In this document: piece by piece, positions 9,401 to 18,993 of the stretch
Numbering within the stretch: position 1 is the stretch's first letter
Layout of the letters: each line of letters starts with the position of its first letter
NCBI GenBank assembly: GCA_000381585.1
Contig: KB906740.1
Coordinates: forward strand, 124,001 to 188,000
Direction: 5' to 3'
DNA from: Acidobacteriaceae bacterium KBS 83
GTDB lineage: Bacteria; Acidobacteriota; Terriglobia; Terriglobales; Acidobacteriaceae
Length of the DNA stretch: 64,000 bases
Notes under the pieces: generated by a model
Databases searched by the model: none
What the model was told of the DNA's origin: nothing
Seen by the model: the letters and a program-made list of their open reading frames with translations, nothing else
Program-made: the position numbers and the translations under genes

Positions 9401-9676
9401 CACCACCGCCACGCCATAGAGTGAGTTCGATTCGATGTGATCGATATTGTCGACTGTGGTGGTAAGCGCGCGCTCCGTGATGGTGACGATGCGGTCCGCC
9501 ATCTGTTCCGCGGAGAGGCCCTGGTATTGCCAGACAATGCTCACCACCGGGATATCGATGTTGGGAAAGATATCGACCGGCGTGTTGATGATGGACAGCG
9601 GACCGATGATCAAGAGCAGCAGCGCAAGGACGGCGAACGTATATGGCCGTCGCAGGGCGAGTCGAACAATCCACAT
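6389..9676 (-). CDS. RND efflux permease (HAE1-like), unusual TM10
   Basis: The 1095-aa inner-membrane pump has the RND duplicated architecture: TM1 near residues 12-30, two large periplasmic loops, and TM segments near 335-540 and 870-1060. TM4 carries the Asp pair of the proton relay (AVGILVDDATVEIENINRN, about residues 400-401). The TM10 lysine found in AcrB (…AKNAILIVEF) is absent: the aligned segment here reads GVATANSILVVSF near residue 970. The length is slightly above the usual 1030-1050. It is first of a three-gene operon with adaptor and channel. The start gives the normal N-terminus (LALRRPYTFAVLALLLLIIG). Substrate cannot be told from sequence. Confidence 0.9.
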   Translation of the reverse strand: MWIVRLALRRPYTFAVLALLLLIIGPLSIINTPVDIFPNIDIPVVSIVWQYQGLSAEQMADRIVTITERALTTTVDNIDHIESNSLYGVAVVKLYFQPQVNLPMAIAQVTAVSQTQLRQLPAGTTPPLIIDYSASSVPILQLGVSGQGLSEQQLNDFSLNFIRTQLVTIRGAAVPYPYGGKQRQVQVDLDMHQLQAKGLSPSDVTTTIANQNLILPSGTLKVGTYEYQVETNSAPTTIAALNDLPIRQVNGAMVYVHDVAHVRDGFPPQTNIVRVDGQRAALLTIQKNGNASTLDIIKGIFNKLPGIKQSLATPALRITPLSDQSIFVRGAISGVVHEALIAACLTGFMILVFLGSWRSTLIIAVSIPLSILVSLITLSALGETINIMTLGGLALAVGILVDDATVEIENINRNLEEGKEIEQAILDGAAQIAIPAFVSTLSICIVFVPMFFLGGVAKYLFVPLAEAVVFAMLASYFLSRTVVPTMAKFLLVEHDAEAQRRKQESRNPFIRFQLAFEHRFEQLRSFYHGLLALAVARSSVFLILFLLFCLGSFVLLYPWLGQDFFPTVDAGQFKLHVRARTGTRIEETARLCDQIDNSIRREIPARELVTIIDNIGIPYSGLNLSYGNSGVVGSADADITVSLTKDHGPTNNYVEHLRGKLSREFPGVTFYSLPVDMTTQILNFGLPAPIDIQIVGRDVVGNHEFAEKLMQEIKYVPGTADLHIQQPFNEPRLFVDVDRSRAQDIGLTQRDVAGSLLVALSGSFQTSPTFWLNPKNGVSYNIATQTPQYSLDTLGDLESVPITASAAPNPSANFSMFTPAAQMGGQPIQILSNLASVTRGEELATVTHYDIQPVIDIYGNIDKTDLRSVADKIRVILAKRSKELPAGSHLVVRGQVQTMRSSFIGLVSGLLFSILLVYLLIVVNFQSWLDPFIIVSALPAALAGIVWMLFLTGTHISVPALTGSIMCMGVATANSILVVSFAKEQLEINDGDAVGAALAAGFTRFRPVLMTALAMIIGMVPMALGLGDGGEENAPLGRAVIGGLVFATAATLFFVPTFFSVLHGALERRRRSRVNRNGRTSGSDNPGSFEDHERA

Positions 9677-10275
9677 AGGCTTTGGGCACTTCCTATAAAG
9701 TCGGCATCCTGCGGAGCCGGCTGTTTTCGCCGCTCGCGGTCGTCATCGCGACCGCTTCAGCGGAGAAGATGTGTTTTGAGGTGGACGCTGCGCGAACCCT
9801 CTTCAGTGTACAAAGCAATCTGCAACAACAACGGCCGGCACAGACACTCCAACTGTCCGGGTGCCTTTCGCGGCCTTTTTTCTTTTGACTGCCGGTGCCG
9901 CTGCAATTCGGCCCGGTCTGAGACCCGATACCGCCCTGAGTGGGCGGCCGCCGCCTGGAAATCAAGCGGAAGAGTCTGTCAGGATGGTTGCACCCTGCTC
10001 AATGCAGCTAAGGATGTCTCGCCAGGCTCCTTCGATTCAAAAACGGAATGCTTTGGGCAAGGAATAGCCGCTTACGCCGGAGAGACGCCCCCTCTCGCAA
10101 TCTAATGATGTAAAAGGATGTAAAGTTTAAAGGGACTGAAGAAACCATTCTCCGGGTCAGCCCGTCCCTAGTGTCAGACCGGACCAGATTTTGGACCAGG
10201 ACTTGCCGCACGGGCCTCTATGTAAGACCTGGGGCGAAGCTCACTCCGACTGAAACTGGAAAGAAGAAAACCTTC
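9677..10275. other. Divergent intergenic region between two RND operons
   Basis: About 600 bp separate the starts of the two efflux operons. No credible coding frame is visible; the short frames lack ribosome sites, family motifs or consistent codon use. Near its right end, 10107-10124, is a direct repeat of GATGTAAA in an AT-rich patch, listed separately. The region probably carries both promoters and whatever operator coordinates the two pumps. Confidence 0.6.
10107..10124. promoter_or_regulatory. Direct repeat of GATGTAAA (possible operator)
   Basis: GATGTAAA occurs at 10107-10114 and again at 10117-10124, exactly one helical turn (10 bp) apart, followed by AT-rich GTTTAAA. Two half-sites on the same DNA face, 150 bp upstream of the adaptor start, fit a regulator-binding site. 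The cognate protein is not encoded nearby, so the function is inferred. Confidence 0.35.
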
Positions 10276-11649
10276 ATGTCACCTGCCGCGCCTACAGAAC
10301 AGGTTCCTACTTCGACCTACGCCTACCGCGTTCCCGGTGGCGATGCTCCGGGGGAGAACCCGCAGGAGCCCCGCAAGCGCGGCTGGCTGCGCTGGGCCGT
10401 TCTCGTGGTGCTGCTATCGCTCGCCGGGCTCATTACGTGGCGCACGGTCACGGCGAAGCGCGAGGAAAGAGCCACCGCAGTCCGCAGGCAGCGCGCGATG
10501 GCCAACCAGGCCGTGCCTGTGCAGGTCGCGCCAGTGCGCCAGGAGACGGTGCCCATCTATCTCACCGGTCTGGGAACCATCACGCCTTATTACAGCGTCA
10601 AAATCATCCCCCGCGTCACCGGCGAGCTGACCAACGTCTACTTCCGCGAGGGGCAGGACGTCCGCAAGGGCGCCGAGCTGATGACCATCGATCCTCGCCC
10701 CTATCAGGCCACGCTGGATCAGGCCAAGGGCCAGCTCGCGCGTGACCAGGCGCAGTTACACAACAACCAGGCCGAATACAACCGCTACAAGGCTCTTTAC
10801 GATCAAGGCGTTGTTTCCAAGGAGCAGTTGGACACCATGCAGTCCAACCTCGGTCAGTTCGTCGGCGCGATTCAGGGCGATGAGGCAGCGATCGAGGCGG
10901 CGCAGCTCAATATCACCTACTGCCATATCAAATCGCCGATCGATGGCAAGGTGGGCCTGCGCCAGGTGGACCCCGGCAATTTGGTCACCGCGAATACCAC
11001 CCAGACCGTGATCGTCAACCAGTTCCGGCCCATCGCCGTCTACTTCACGCTTCCCGAGGACCAGTTGCAACGCGTCCTTGCCAAGCTGCGCCAGGACCAC
11101 AAACTGGACGCCGTTGCGTTTGATCGCTCCGACACCACGCAACTCGAGAGCGGCCAGCTGACCGCCGCCGACAACCAGATTGACGTCACCACCGGCACGG
11201 ACAAGCTGAAGGCCGTCTTCGCAAACACCGATGAGAAGCTCTTCCCCAACCAGTTCGTGAACGTGCACCTCATCCTCGAGCAGCGGAAGAATTCCATCGT
11301 CGTTCCCTCCGCGGCGATCCAGCACAGCACGGACAACGACTACGTGTGGCTGGTTAAGCCAGACGCGAACCCCGCTCCAGCGGACCAGCCGGCTGCAAGC
11401 GGCAACGGCAGTGGCGCCCCGGGAAGTGCAGGGAGCAAACCCGGAAGCGGCACCGTCGTCATGCAGCCTGTTGTGATCGACACCACCCAGGGCTCGATGG
11501 TAGTCCTGAAGAGCGGCCTTGAAGCCAACCAGCAGGTCGTCGTCGATGGTGCGGACAAGCTGCAGGACGGCGCAAAAGTATCTACGACCGTAGCCGTTCA
11601 CCATCGCGTTCAGAAACAACAACAGCAGCAGCAATTGGGTCCGTCGTGA
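10276..11649 (+). CDS. RND efflux adaptor, MdtA-like
   Basis: The 457-aa periplasmic adaptor has a cytosolic Pro-rich N-terminus (1-35), a membrane anchor near 38-56 ([16 protein letters not shown]), the first lipoyl half ([19 protein letters not shown]), a coiled-coil hairpin with the repeated [15 protein letters not shown] phrase, the second half ([20 protein letters not shown]) and barrel domains. The MdtA-type phrase [15 protein letters not shown] is present. A low-complexity Gly/Ser insertion lies near residues 370-392 and the tail is Gln-rich. The frame extends upstream to 10171, but the ATG at 10276 follows a GGAAAGAAG purine run and gives a normal N-terminus. It overlaps the next gene by 4 bp. 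Confidence 0.9.
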   Translation: MSPAAPTEQVPTSTYAYRVPGGDAPGENPQEPRKRGWLRWAVLVVLLSLAGLITWRTVTAKREERATAVRRQRAMANQAVPVQVAPVRQETVPIYLTGLGTITPYYSVKIIPRVTGELTNVYFREGQDVRKGAELMTIDPRPYQATLDQAKGQLARDQAQLHNNQAEYNRYKALYDQGVVSKEQLDTMQSNLGQFVGAIQGDEAAIEAAQLNITYCHIKSPIDGKVGLRQVDPGNLVTANTTQTVIVNQFRPIAVYFTLPEDQLQRVLAKLRQDHKLDAVAFDRSDTTQLESGQLTAADNQIDVTTGTDKLKAVFANTDEKLFPNQFVNVHLILEQRKNSIVVPSAAIQHSTDNDYVWLVKPDANPAPADQPAASGNGSGAPGSAGSKPGSGTVVMQPVVIDTTQGSMVVLKSGLEANQQVVVDGADKLQDGAKVSTTVAVHHRVQKQQQQQQLGPS

Positions 11650-14600
11650 GTCCGTCTCGCCTCTTCATCCTGCGGCCCGTGGCCACCTCACTCCTGATGG
11701 TGGCCATTCTGCTGGCGGGCTTTGTTGCCTATCGGCAGTTGCCCGTCTCCGCCCTGCCTGAGGTGGACTACCCCATCATCCAGGTGGTCACGTTCTATCC
11801 CGGCGCCAGCCCGGACGTGATGTCCTCCGCCGTTACCGCGCCGCTGGAGCGCCAGTTCGGCCAGATGCCCGGCCTCAATCAGATGACATCCACCAGTTCG
11901 CAGGGTGGCTCCGTCATCGCGCTGCAGTTCAATCTCACCGAGGACATCGACGTTGCCGAACAGGAGGTGCAGGCTGGCATCAACGCCGCGCAAAACTTCC
12001 TGCCCACCGGCCTGCCCAACCCGCCGATCTACAGCAAGGTGAACCCGGCCGATCAGCCGGTGATGACCCTCGCCCTCACCTCCGACACCATGCCGCTGCA
12101 GAAGGTCGAAGACCTGGCCGATACCAACATGGCGCAGAAGATCTCCCAGGTCTCCGGAGTCGGGCTCGTCTCCATCGCCGGCGGACAAAAACCTGCCGTT
12201 CGCATTCAGGCGAATCCGGCGCAGCTCGCCTCGTATGGCATCAGCCTTGAAGATTTGCGCACCGCCGTCAGCTCCGCCAATGTCAACACTGCCAAAGGCA
12301 ACCTGAACGGCACACGTCAGTCCTATACCATCGGCGCCAATGACCAGCTGTTGACTTCGGGCGACTACAAGCCCATCGTTATCGCCTATCGCAACGGTGC
12401 CCCGGTGCGCATGTCCGACGTGGCGGACATCGTCGACGGCTCGGAGAACACCATGCAGGCCGCGTGGATGGATCGCACGCCCGCCGTCATCGTGAACGTC
12501 CAGCGGCAGCCCGGCGCCAACATCATCGCCGTGGTCGATCGCATCAAGGCCATTCTGCCCCAGCTTCAGATAAGCCTGCCCGCCTCTATCAAAGTACAGA
12601 TCCTTACCGATCGCACCGAGACCATTCGCGCCTCAGTGAACGATGTGCAGTTCGAGCTGATGCTCACCATCGCCCTGGTAGTGATGGTCATCTTCCTCTT
12701 CCTGCGCTCGTTCGCCGCCACCATCATTCCCAGCATCGCGGTGCCGCTGTCGCTGGTGGGCACCTTCGGCATCATGTACCTGCTGGGGTACAGCCTGAAC
12801 AACCTCACCCTGATGGCGCTCACCATTTCGACCGGCTTCGTCGTTGACGATGCCATCGTGATGATCGAGAACATCTCGCGCTACATCGAGATGGGTGAAG
12901 ATCCGCTCGCCGCCGCGCTTAAAGGTTCCGAGCAGATCGGCTTCACCATCGTTTCACTCACCGTCTCTCTCATCGCCGTGCTCATCCCCCTGCTCTTCAT
13001 GGGCGATGTTGTCGGCCGCCTCTTTCGCGAATTTGCCATCACGCTCGCCGTCACCATCCTAGTCTCCGCCGTCGTCTCTTTGACCCTGACGCCGATGATG
13101 TGCGCCAGGCTGCTGAAGCACAAGCCGGAGTCGGAACAGAACCGCCTCTATCGCATGTCGGAGCACTTCTTCCAGTCCGTAATCGGCTTCTACGGCCGCA
13201 CGCTGCAATTCGTTCTTCGCTACCGCTTCACCACGCTGATGGTCACCATTGGCACCCTGGTGCTGACCCTGGTCCTCTACGTCATCGTTCCGAAAGGCTT
13301 TTTCCCGATCGAGGACACCGGCATCATCCTCGGCATCTCCGAAGCACCGCAGGCTGTCTCGTTTGAGAGTATGACCAGTCGTCAGCAAAAACTCGCCGAC
13401 GTCATCCTGAAGGACCCCGATGTGGAGAGTCTTTCATCATTCATCGGCATTGACGGCACGAACACGACCATCAACAGCGGCCGCATTCAGATCAATCTCA
13501 AACCGCTCGAACAACGCCACGATCGCGTCATGAATATCATTCAGCGGCTGCAGTCCAAGCTGAAGAGTGTCGAAGGGATTACGCTCTACCTGCAGCCGCT
13601 GCAGGACCTCACCGTTTCTGACGTCGTAAGCCGCACGCAATATCAGTACTCGCTGGAAAGTGCCGACGCGACCGAATTAAATACATGGACCTACAAGCTG
13701 GTGAATGAGTTGCGCAAGCACTCCGAACTGACCGACGTCGCCAGCAATATGCAGGACAAGGGGCTTGAGACCGACCTCGTCATCGATCGCGACAGCGCAT
13801 CGCGCATGGGCGTGCAGATGTCCACCATCGACAACGTGCTTTACGATGCCTTCGGCCAGCGTCAGGTCTCCACTATGTACACGCAGCTCAACCAGTACCA
13901 CGTGATCCTTGAGGTGAAGCCGAACTTCCAGCTCGACCCCAGCTCCCTCAGCAGCCTCTACGTCGCCTCATCCACGGGCACCCAGGTTCCGCTCAGCACC
14001 TTTGTCAAGGTGCAGCGCACCAACACGCCGCTATCCATCGAACACCTCGGTCAGTTTCCCGCCAGCACCCTCTCTTTCAATCTAGCGCCGGGCGCCTCTC
14101 TGGGCGATGCTGTCAAAGTCATCAACCAAGTGGAAAACGACCTCCACATGCCGGAGACGGTGAACGCCAGCTTCCAGGGAACAGCAAAAGCCTTTGAAGC
14201 ATCGCTCACCAACGAGCCGATCCTCATCCTCGCGGCGCTCATCACCGTCTATATCGTGCTGGGCGTGCTCTACGAGAGCTACATCCATCCGGTCACGATT
14301 CTCTCCACGCTCCCCTCAGCCGGCGTCGGCGCCATCCTCGCGCTGCTGCTCTTCCGCATGGATCTCAACGTCATCGGCATCATCGGCATCATCCTGCTCA
14401 TCGGCATCGTGAAGAAGAACGCCATCATGATGATCGATTTCGCGCTCGAAGCCGAGCGCCACGGCGGCAAGAACTCCGAAGAGGCCATCTTCGAGGCCTG
14501 CCTGCTACGCTTCCGCCCCATCATGATGACCACCATGGCCGCGCTGCTCGGCGGCCTGCCCCTCGCCCTCGGCACCGGCATGGGATCGGAGCTCCGTAAG

Positions 14601-14768
14601 CCGCTCGGCATCACCATCGTCGGCGGCCTCATCGTCTCTCAGGCGCTCACTCTCTACACCACGCCCGTGGTCTACCTCTACTTCGATCGCTTCGCGCAGC
14701 GGCTCAGCCGTCGGCGCGCACGCGTCTCCGCGCCTCGGCCCACCGAGCACACGGTCTCTGCGGACTAA
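11646..14768 (+). CDS. RND multidrug permease, MdtB-like
   Basis: The 1040-aa protein starts with GTG in a GTGA overlap with the adaptor stop. The N-terminus ([21 protein letters not shown], then [16 protein letters not shown]) is typical of MdtB/MdtC. The TM4 proton-relay Asp pair is intact ([13 protein letters not shown], about residues 400-401), as is the TM10 lysine region ([19 protein letters not shown], about 922). Two large periplasmic loops sit between TM1-2 and TM7-8. It lies between an MdtA-like adaptor and a second, closely related permease, matching the mdtABC order. In E. coli MdtB and MdtC form a mixed trimer; the same is likely here by inference. Confidence 0.92.
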   Translation: MSPSRLFILRPVATSLLMVAILLAGFVAYRQLPVSALPEVDYPIIQVVTFYPGASPDVMSSAVTAPLERQFGQMPGLNQMTSTSSQGGSVIALQFNLTEDIDVAEQEVQAGINAAQNFLPTGLPNPPIYSKVNPADQPVMTLALTSDTMPLQKVEDLADTNMAQKISQVSGVGLVSIAGGQKPAVRIQANPAQLASYGISLEDLRTAVSSANVNTAKGNLNGTRQSYTIGANDQLLTSGDYKPIVIAYRNGAPVRMSDVADIVDGSENTMQAAWMDRTPAVIVNVQRQPGANIIAVVDRIKAILPQLQISLPASIKVQILTDRTETIRASVNDVQFELMLTIALVVMVIFLFLRSFAATIIPSIAVPLSLVGTFGIMYLLGYSLNNLTLMALTISTGFVVDDAIVMIENISRYIEMGEDPLAAALKGSEQIGFTIVSLTVSLIAVLIPLLFMGDVVGRLFREFAITLAVTILVSAVVSLTLTPMMCARLLKHKPESEQNRLYRMSEHFFQSVIGFYGRTLQFVLRYRFTTLMVTIGTLVLTLVLYVIVPKGFFPIEDTGIILGISEAPQAVSFESMTSRQQKLADVILKDPDVESLSSFIGIDGTNTTINSGRIQINLKPLEQRHDRVMNIIQRLQSKLKSVEGITLYLQPLQDLTVSDVVSRTQYQYSLESADATELNTWTYKLVNELRKHSELTDVASNMQDKGLETDLVIDRDSASRMGVQMSTIDNVLYDAFGQRQVSTMYTQLNQYHVILEVKPNFQLDPSSLSSLYVASSTGTQVPLSTFVKVQRTNTPLSIEHLGQFPASTLSFNLAPGASLGDAVKVINQVENDLHMPETVNASFQGTAKAFEASLTNEPILILAALITVYIVLGVLYESYIHPVTILSTLPSAGVGAILALLLFRMDLNVIGIIGIILLIGIVKKNAIMMIDFALEAERHGGKNSEEAIFEACLLRFRPIMMTTMAALLGGLPLALGTGMGSELRKPLGITIVGGLIVSQALTLYTTPVVYLYFDRFAQRLSRRRARVSAPRPTEHTVSAD

Positions 14769-14782
14769 GGAGACCCGGCGCC

Positions 14783-17700
14783 ATGCATATCTCCGCCCCC
14801 TTCATTCGCCGCCCGGTCGCGACCTCGCTGCTGAGCATCGCGCTGTTGCTCGGCGGCGCTGTGGGCTACTTCCTGCTTCCGGTTTCATCACTGCCGGAAG
14901 TTGAATTTCCCACCATCAACGTGCAGGCACAGTTGCCGGGCGCCAGCCCGGAGACGGCGGCATCGGCCCTCGCTACGCCACTTGAACGTCAGTTCGGACG
15001 CATCGCCGGCGTCACCCAGATGACCTCCTCCAGCACGCTCGGCGGCAGCAACATCACCCTGCAGTTCGATCTCAATCGCAATATCGATGGTGCCGCGCGC
15101 GATGTTCAGGCAGCCATTAATGCGGCACGCGCGCAGCTTCCCGCCAACCTGCCGCAAAACCCGCACTTCTTCAAATCCAATCCGGCCGACGCGCCGATCA
15201 TGATCCTGGCTCTCACCTCGGACCATTTGAGCCGGCCGGAAATGTATGACGCCGCGGACTCCGTGCTGCAGCAGAAGATCTCCCAGGTGCCGGGCGTGGG
15301 CGAGAGCTTCGTTGGCGGCGGAGCTAGCCCGGCGGTTCGCGTCGAGGCCAACCCGATGCAGCTGAGCTCCTATGGCATCGGACTCGAATCCCTCCGCGCC
15401 ACGCTCGGCGCGGTCAACCAGAACATGGCCACCGGCTACTTCCGGAATGACCATCGCATCAGCAATATCAACACCAACGATCAACTCTTCGGAGCCCGCA
15501 ACTATGCACCCCTCGTGGTCGGCTACAACCCGACGACCGGCGCCGCGGTGCGCCTGGAAGATCTCGCTTCAGTCGTCGATTCCACTTCGAACCTCTATAC
15601 TTCGGGCCTCGCCAACGGCAAGCCTGCCGTCCTGATCATCATCTTCAAAATCGCCGGCGCCAACGTCATCGACACCGTCGATCGCATCAAAACCGCGCTG
15701 CCCTCGCTCGAAGCCTCCATCTCGCCGCTCATCCACACGAGCATTGTGATGGACCGCACCGTCACCATCCGCGCCGCCATCCACGACGTCGAGATCACGC
15801 TGCTGGTCTCTATTGCACTGGTTATCGTCGTCGTCTTTGTCTTTTTGCGAGATGTGTGGGCCACCATCATTCCCAGCGTTGCTGTGCCGCTGTCGCTGGT
15901 GGGCACCTTCGGCGTCATGTACCTGCTCGGCTACACGATGGACAACCTGTCGTTGATGGCGCTCACCATCTCCACCGGCTTTGTGGTGGACGACGCGATC
16001 GTCGTGCTCGAGAACATCACCCGCTACCTCGAGCAGGGGATGACGCCCTTCGATGCTGCGATGAAGGGATCTAAGGAGATCGGCTTCACTGTGCTCTCCA
16101 TGAGCACCTCGCTCATCGCCGTCTTCATCCCTATTCTGCTGATGGGTGGCATCGTCGGCCGCCTCTTCCGCGAATTCGCCGTCACCCTCGCCGTCGCTAT
16201 CGCAGTGTCGCTTCTCATCTCGCTGACCACGACACCCATGATGTGCGCGAAGTTTCTTCGCCAGCACCATCCAAGCGAGCGTGGCCGCGCCTATCTCCTC
16301 GGCGAGCGGGCCTTCAATAGCATGCTGGCCGGCTATGACCGCGGCTTGCGCTGGGTGCTGCGCCACCAGAATCTGGTGCTCCTTATCGCAGTCGGCACGC
16401 TGGCGCTGAATATCTATCTCTACATCATCGTGCCCAAGGGATTCTTCCCTCAGGAAGATACCGGCCGGCTGGGTGGCGCCGCCCGCGCGTCGCAGGACAT
16501 CTCCTTCGACGCCATGACGGTGAAGCAGGCGCAACTCGCCGCGATTGTGCAAAAGGATCCCGGCGTCGATTACGTCCTCGCTTTTGCTGGTAGCGGCGGC
16601 GGCGGCGCGACCACCAACGTGGGCCGCATGTTCCTTTCGCTGAAGCCGCGCAGCGAGCGCGACGCCAGCGCCGACCAGATCATCAATCGCCTGCGGGGTA
16701 AACTTTCAAAAATCCCGGGCATTCAGCTCTTCCTGCAGTCTTCGCAGGACATCACCATTGGCGGTCGCTCCAGCGATTCGCAGTATCAATACACCCTCCA
16801 GGACTCCAATCTCGACGAGCTGAATGAATGGGCTCCGAAGCTGCTCGACAAGATGAAGACTATGCCGGAGCTGCGCGATGCCTCCACTGATCAGCAGGAA
16901 AACGGTCTGGAAGCGAGACTCGTCGTCGACCGCGATACTGCGTCACGCCTCGGCCTCACTATGCAGGACGTGGACAACGTGCTCTATGACGCCTTCGGGC
17001 AGCGCCAGGTATCGACCATGTACACCGGCCTCAATCAGTACTACGTCGTCATGGAGGTTGACCCAAAATATCAGCGCGACCCGGACTCGCTGAGGAACAT
17101 CTATCTTCGCTCTTCGAACGGTACGAATGTGCCGCTCTCCGCGATTTCGCACTTCGAGTCGCGTCGTACAGCGCTCGCGGTGAACCACTCCGGACAATAT
17201 CCGTCGATCACGCTGACCTTCAATCTCGCACCCAACGTCGCTCTCGGTCAGGCCGTCACCGCGCTGAACAAAGTCAAGCAGCAGATGGGAATGCCCAGCA
17301 CCGTGCAGGCCGCCTTCTCCGGCACCGCACAGGCCTTCCAGTCCTCGCTCGCCACTGAGCCCATGCTCATCGCCTTTGCACTCGGGACCGTCTACATCGT
17401 GCTTGGTATTCTCTACGAGAGCTTCGTGCACCCCATCACTATCCTCTCCACTCTGCCGTCCGCGGGTGTGGGCGCCATCCTCGCGCTGCTCCTTACCCAC
17501 ACGGAACTGAGCGTCATCGCATTGATCGGCATCATCCTGCTCATCGGCATCGTGAAGAAGAACGCCATCATGATGATCGATTTCGCGCTCGCTGCCGAGC
17601 GCGAGGAAGGGAAGTCGCCCGAGGCGGCCATCTACGAAGCCTGCCTGCTGCGCTTCCGTCCCATCATGATGACCACATGCGCCGCGCTCCTCGGCGGCCT

Positions 17701-17899
17701 GCCGCTCGCCCTCGGCACCGGTACCGGCTCCGAGTACCGCCGTCCCCTCGGCATCACCATCGTCGGCGGGCTCATCGTCTCCCAGATGCTGACGCTGTTC
17801 ACCACTCCGGTCGTCTACCTCGTCTTCGACCGCATCCGCCTCGCCTTCATCCCCGGCCACAAAGAACGCTGGGTCAGCGTCGAACAAAGCGGCGACTGA
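14783..17899 (+). CDS. RND multidrug permease, MdtC-like
   Basis: The 1038-aa permease is clearly paralogous to its upstream neighbour: its start ([22 protein letters not shown], shared FPTINVQAQLPGASPET style), TM4 Asp pair ([13 protein letters not shown], about residues 402-403) and TM10 lysines ([19 protein letters not shown], about 925) all align. It starts 14 bp after the MdtB-like stop behind an AAGGAG site, so the two are co-translated. Proton-relay residues are retained in both, so neither is obviously a dead subunit. The second periplasmic loop carries a Gly-rich GSGGGGATTN stretch. It is last in the operon; an outer-membrane factor must come from elsewhere, for example 3701-5179. 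Confidence 0.92.
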   Translation: MHISAPFIRRPVATSLLSIALLLGGAVGYFLLPVSSLPEVEFPTINVQAQLPGASPETAASALATPLERQFGRIAGVTQMTSSSTLGGSNITLQFDLNRNIDGAARDVQAAINAARAQLPANLPQNPHFFKSNPADAPIMILALTSDHLSRPEMYDAADSVLQQKISQVPGVGESFVGGGASPAVRVEANPMQLSSYGIGLESLRATLGAVNQNMATGYFRNDHRISNINTNDQLFGARNYAPLVVGYNPTTGAAVRLEDLASVVDSTSNLYTSGLANGKPAVLIIIFKIAGANVIDTVDRIKTALPSLEASISPLIHTSIVMDRTVTIRAAIHDVEITLLVSIALVIVVVFVFLRDVWATIIPSVAVPLSLVGTFGVMYLLGYTMDNLSLMALTISTGFVVDDAIVVLENITRYLEQGMTPFDAAMKGSKEIGFTVLSMSTSLIAVFIPILLMGGIVGRLFREFAVTLAVAIAVSLLISLTTTPMMCAKFLRQHHPSERGRAYLLGERAFNSMLAGYDRGLRWVLRHQNLVLLIAVGTLALNIYLYIIVPKGFFPQEDTGRLGGAARASQDISFDAMTVKQAQLAAIVQKDPGVDYVLAFAGSGGGGATTNVGRMFLSLKPRSERDASADQIINRLRGKLSKIPGIQLFLQSSQDITIGGRSSDSQYQYTLQDSNLDELNEWAPKLLDKMKTMPELRDASTDQQENGLEARLVVDRDTASRLGLTMQDVDNVLYDAFGQRQVSTMYTGLNQYYVVMEVDPKYQRDPDSLRNIYLRSSNGTNVPLSAISHFESRRTALAVNHSGQYPSITLTFNLAPNVALGQAVTALNKVKQQMGMPSTVQAAFSGTAQAFQSSLATEPMLIAFALGTVYIVLGILYESFVHPITILSTLPSAGVGAILALLLTHTELSVIALIGIILLIGIVKKNAIMMIDFALAAEREEGKSPEAAIYEACLLRFRPIMMTTCAALLGGLPLALGTGTGSEYRRPLGITIVGGLIVSQMLTLFTTPVVYLVFDRIRLAFIPGHKERWVSVEQSGD

Positions 17900-18111
17900 A
17901 CCTGCTTCCGCATGCTCACTCGGCGGTTCACAACGATCCGGACGGAGCACGCGTTTTATTACGTCGCCTCATTCCGTTGACGAAGCAGCTTCTTGTAGGC
18001 TTGTGGGCGCCGCTGCAACGACTAATTCCCCCTAGGTCTTTACAGTGGATCGCTCTATAGTTTGGACGAATTTGGGAGTCCCGACCAACCACAAGTACAC
18101 GGGCATACTCG

Positions 18112-18993
18112 ATGCGATCTTCCGAATGGATCCAGTCAGGCTTCGCGACTCTACTTGCAATCGCGGCATGGGTGTACCCGATCGCCCCTCGCCGTCGATT
18201 GACGATCACATTGCTGGCCGCATGCGCTGTCGTTGTCGTCGCCCTGGCGCGCGTTTCGGAGTATGTTCTCGCACCCGTGCAGGCATCGATTCTTCGCGAC
18301 TGGCTGCCGGTTCCGTTGATGCTCATTCCTTATTGGCAGACCGGGCAATTCTTCAAGGGACCAAATGAGAAGATTCAAGCGCGGCTGATGGAAATCGATC
18401 GCGGGCTGTTCGATCTGATGTCGCGACTCGGTTGGACGTTAGGCGGGTTTGCGCGCCTCACCCTGGAATGGGCCTACATGCTGTGCTACCCGCTGGTGCC
18501 GCTGGGATTGGCAACGCTGTACGCGGCCGGATTGCGAAGGTATGCAAACACATTCTGGTTCTTTGTTCTGGTACCGACCTATCTCTGCTATGCCATCACA
18601 CCCTTTGTTCCTGCACTGCCACCGCGCAGCATAGGATCAGCGCGCACCGATCCTTCATCCATGAAGAGCCGGGTTCTGAGGAACAGCCGGGTATTCAATC
18701 TGTGGATCCTCAAGCACGGGAGCATACAAGCGATTTCGTTCCCAAGCGCGCATGTCGCCTCCGCGCTGGCTGTATCGCTCGTGCTTCTGCACTATGTTCC
18801 GATCGCGGGAATCGTCTTCCTGGTCATCGCTTTCTGGATCGCTGTCGCGGCCGTTGTGGGAGGACAGCACTACATGATCGACGTGGTGCTGGGAGCAGCA
18901 ATTGCGTTGGCTTTGGATTTGGCGTGGCGCGCTCACCTGATCCCGAGCACCGTCTTCACCGCGCCGGCCATCGCTTTGGTTGCTCTGCTCTGA
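18112..18993 (+). CDS. PAP2-superfamily integral membrane phosphatase/phosphotransferase
   Basis: The 293-aa protein has about six to eight membrane helices. The PAP2 active-site signature is split near the C-terminus: SFPSAHVASALAV (residues ~203-215) and GGQHYMIDVVLG (~250-261), supplying the catalytic His residues and Asp. The first PAP2 motif (KxxxxxxRP) is not obvious, which is common in inositolphosphorylceramide-synthase-like members. Such enzymes act on lipid phosphates at the membrane. It converges with the radical SAM gene and overlaps its 3' end by 61 bp (18933-18993). A GT87 mannosyltransferase-like gene lies beyond. Together these hint at a lipid-linked modification pathway, by inference only. 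Confidence 0.8.
   Translation: MRSSEWIQSGFATLLAIAAWVYPIAPRRRLTITLLAACAVVVVALARVSEYVLAPVQASILRDWLPVPLMLIPYWQTGQFFKGPNEKIQARLMEIDRGLFDLMSRLGWTLGGFARLTLEWAYMLCYPLVPLGLATLYAAGLRRYANTFWFFVLVPTYLCYAITPFVPALPPRSIGSARTDPSSMKSRVLRNSRVFNLWILKHGSIQAISFPSAHVASALAVSLVLLHYVPIAGIVFLVIAFWIAVAAVVGGQHYMIDVVLGAAIALALDLAWRAHLIPSTVFTAPAIALVALL

Noticed and set aside
9437-10105. A 222-codon plus-strand frame running from the permease gene into the intergenic gap
   Set aside because: It begins inside the opposite-strand permease, lacks a ribosome site and gives basic low-complexity sequence.
15569-16552. A 327-codon open frame antisense to the MdtC-like permease
   Set aside because: It is the GC-rich shadow of the real gene; its product is a His/Asp/Arg-rich string with no family features and no ribosome site. 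The same holds for other antisense frames in the RND genes, such as 16943-17950 and 4379-5464.
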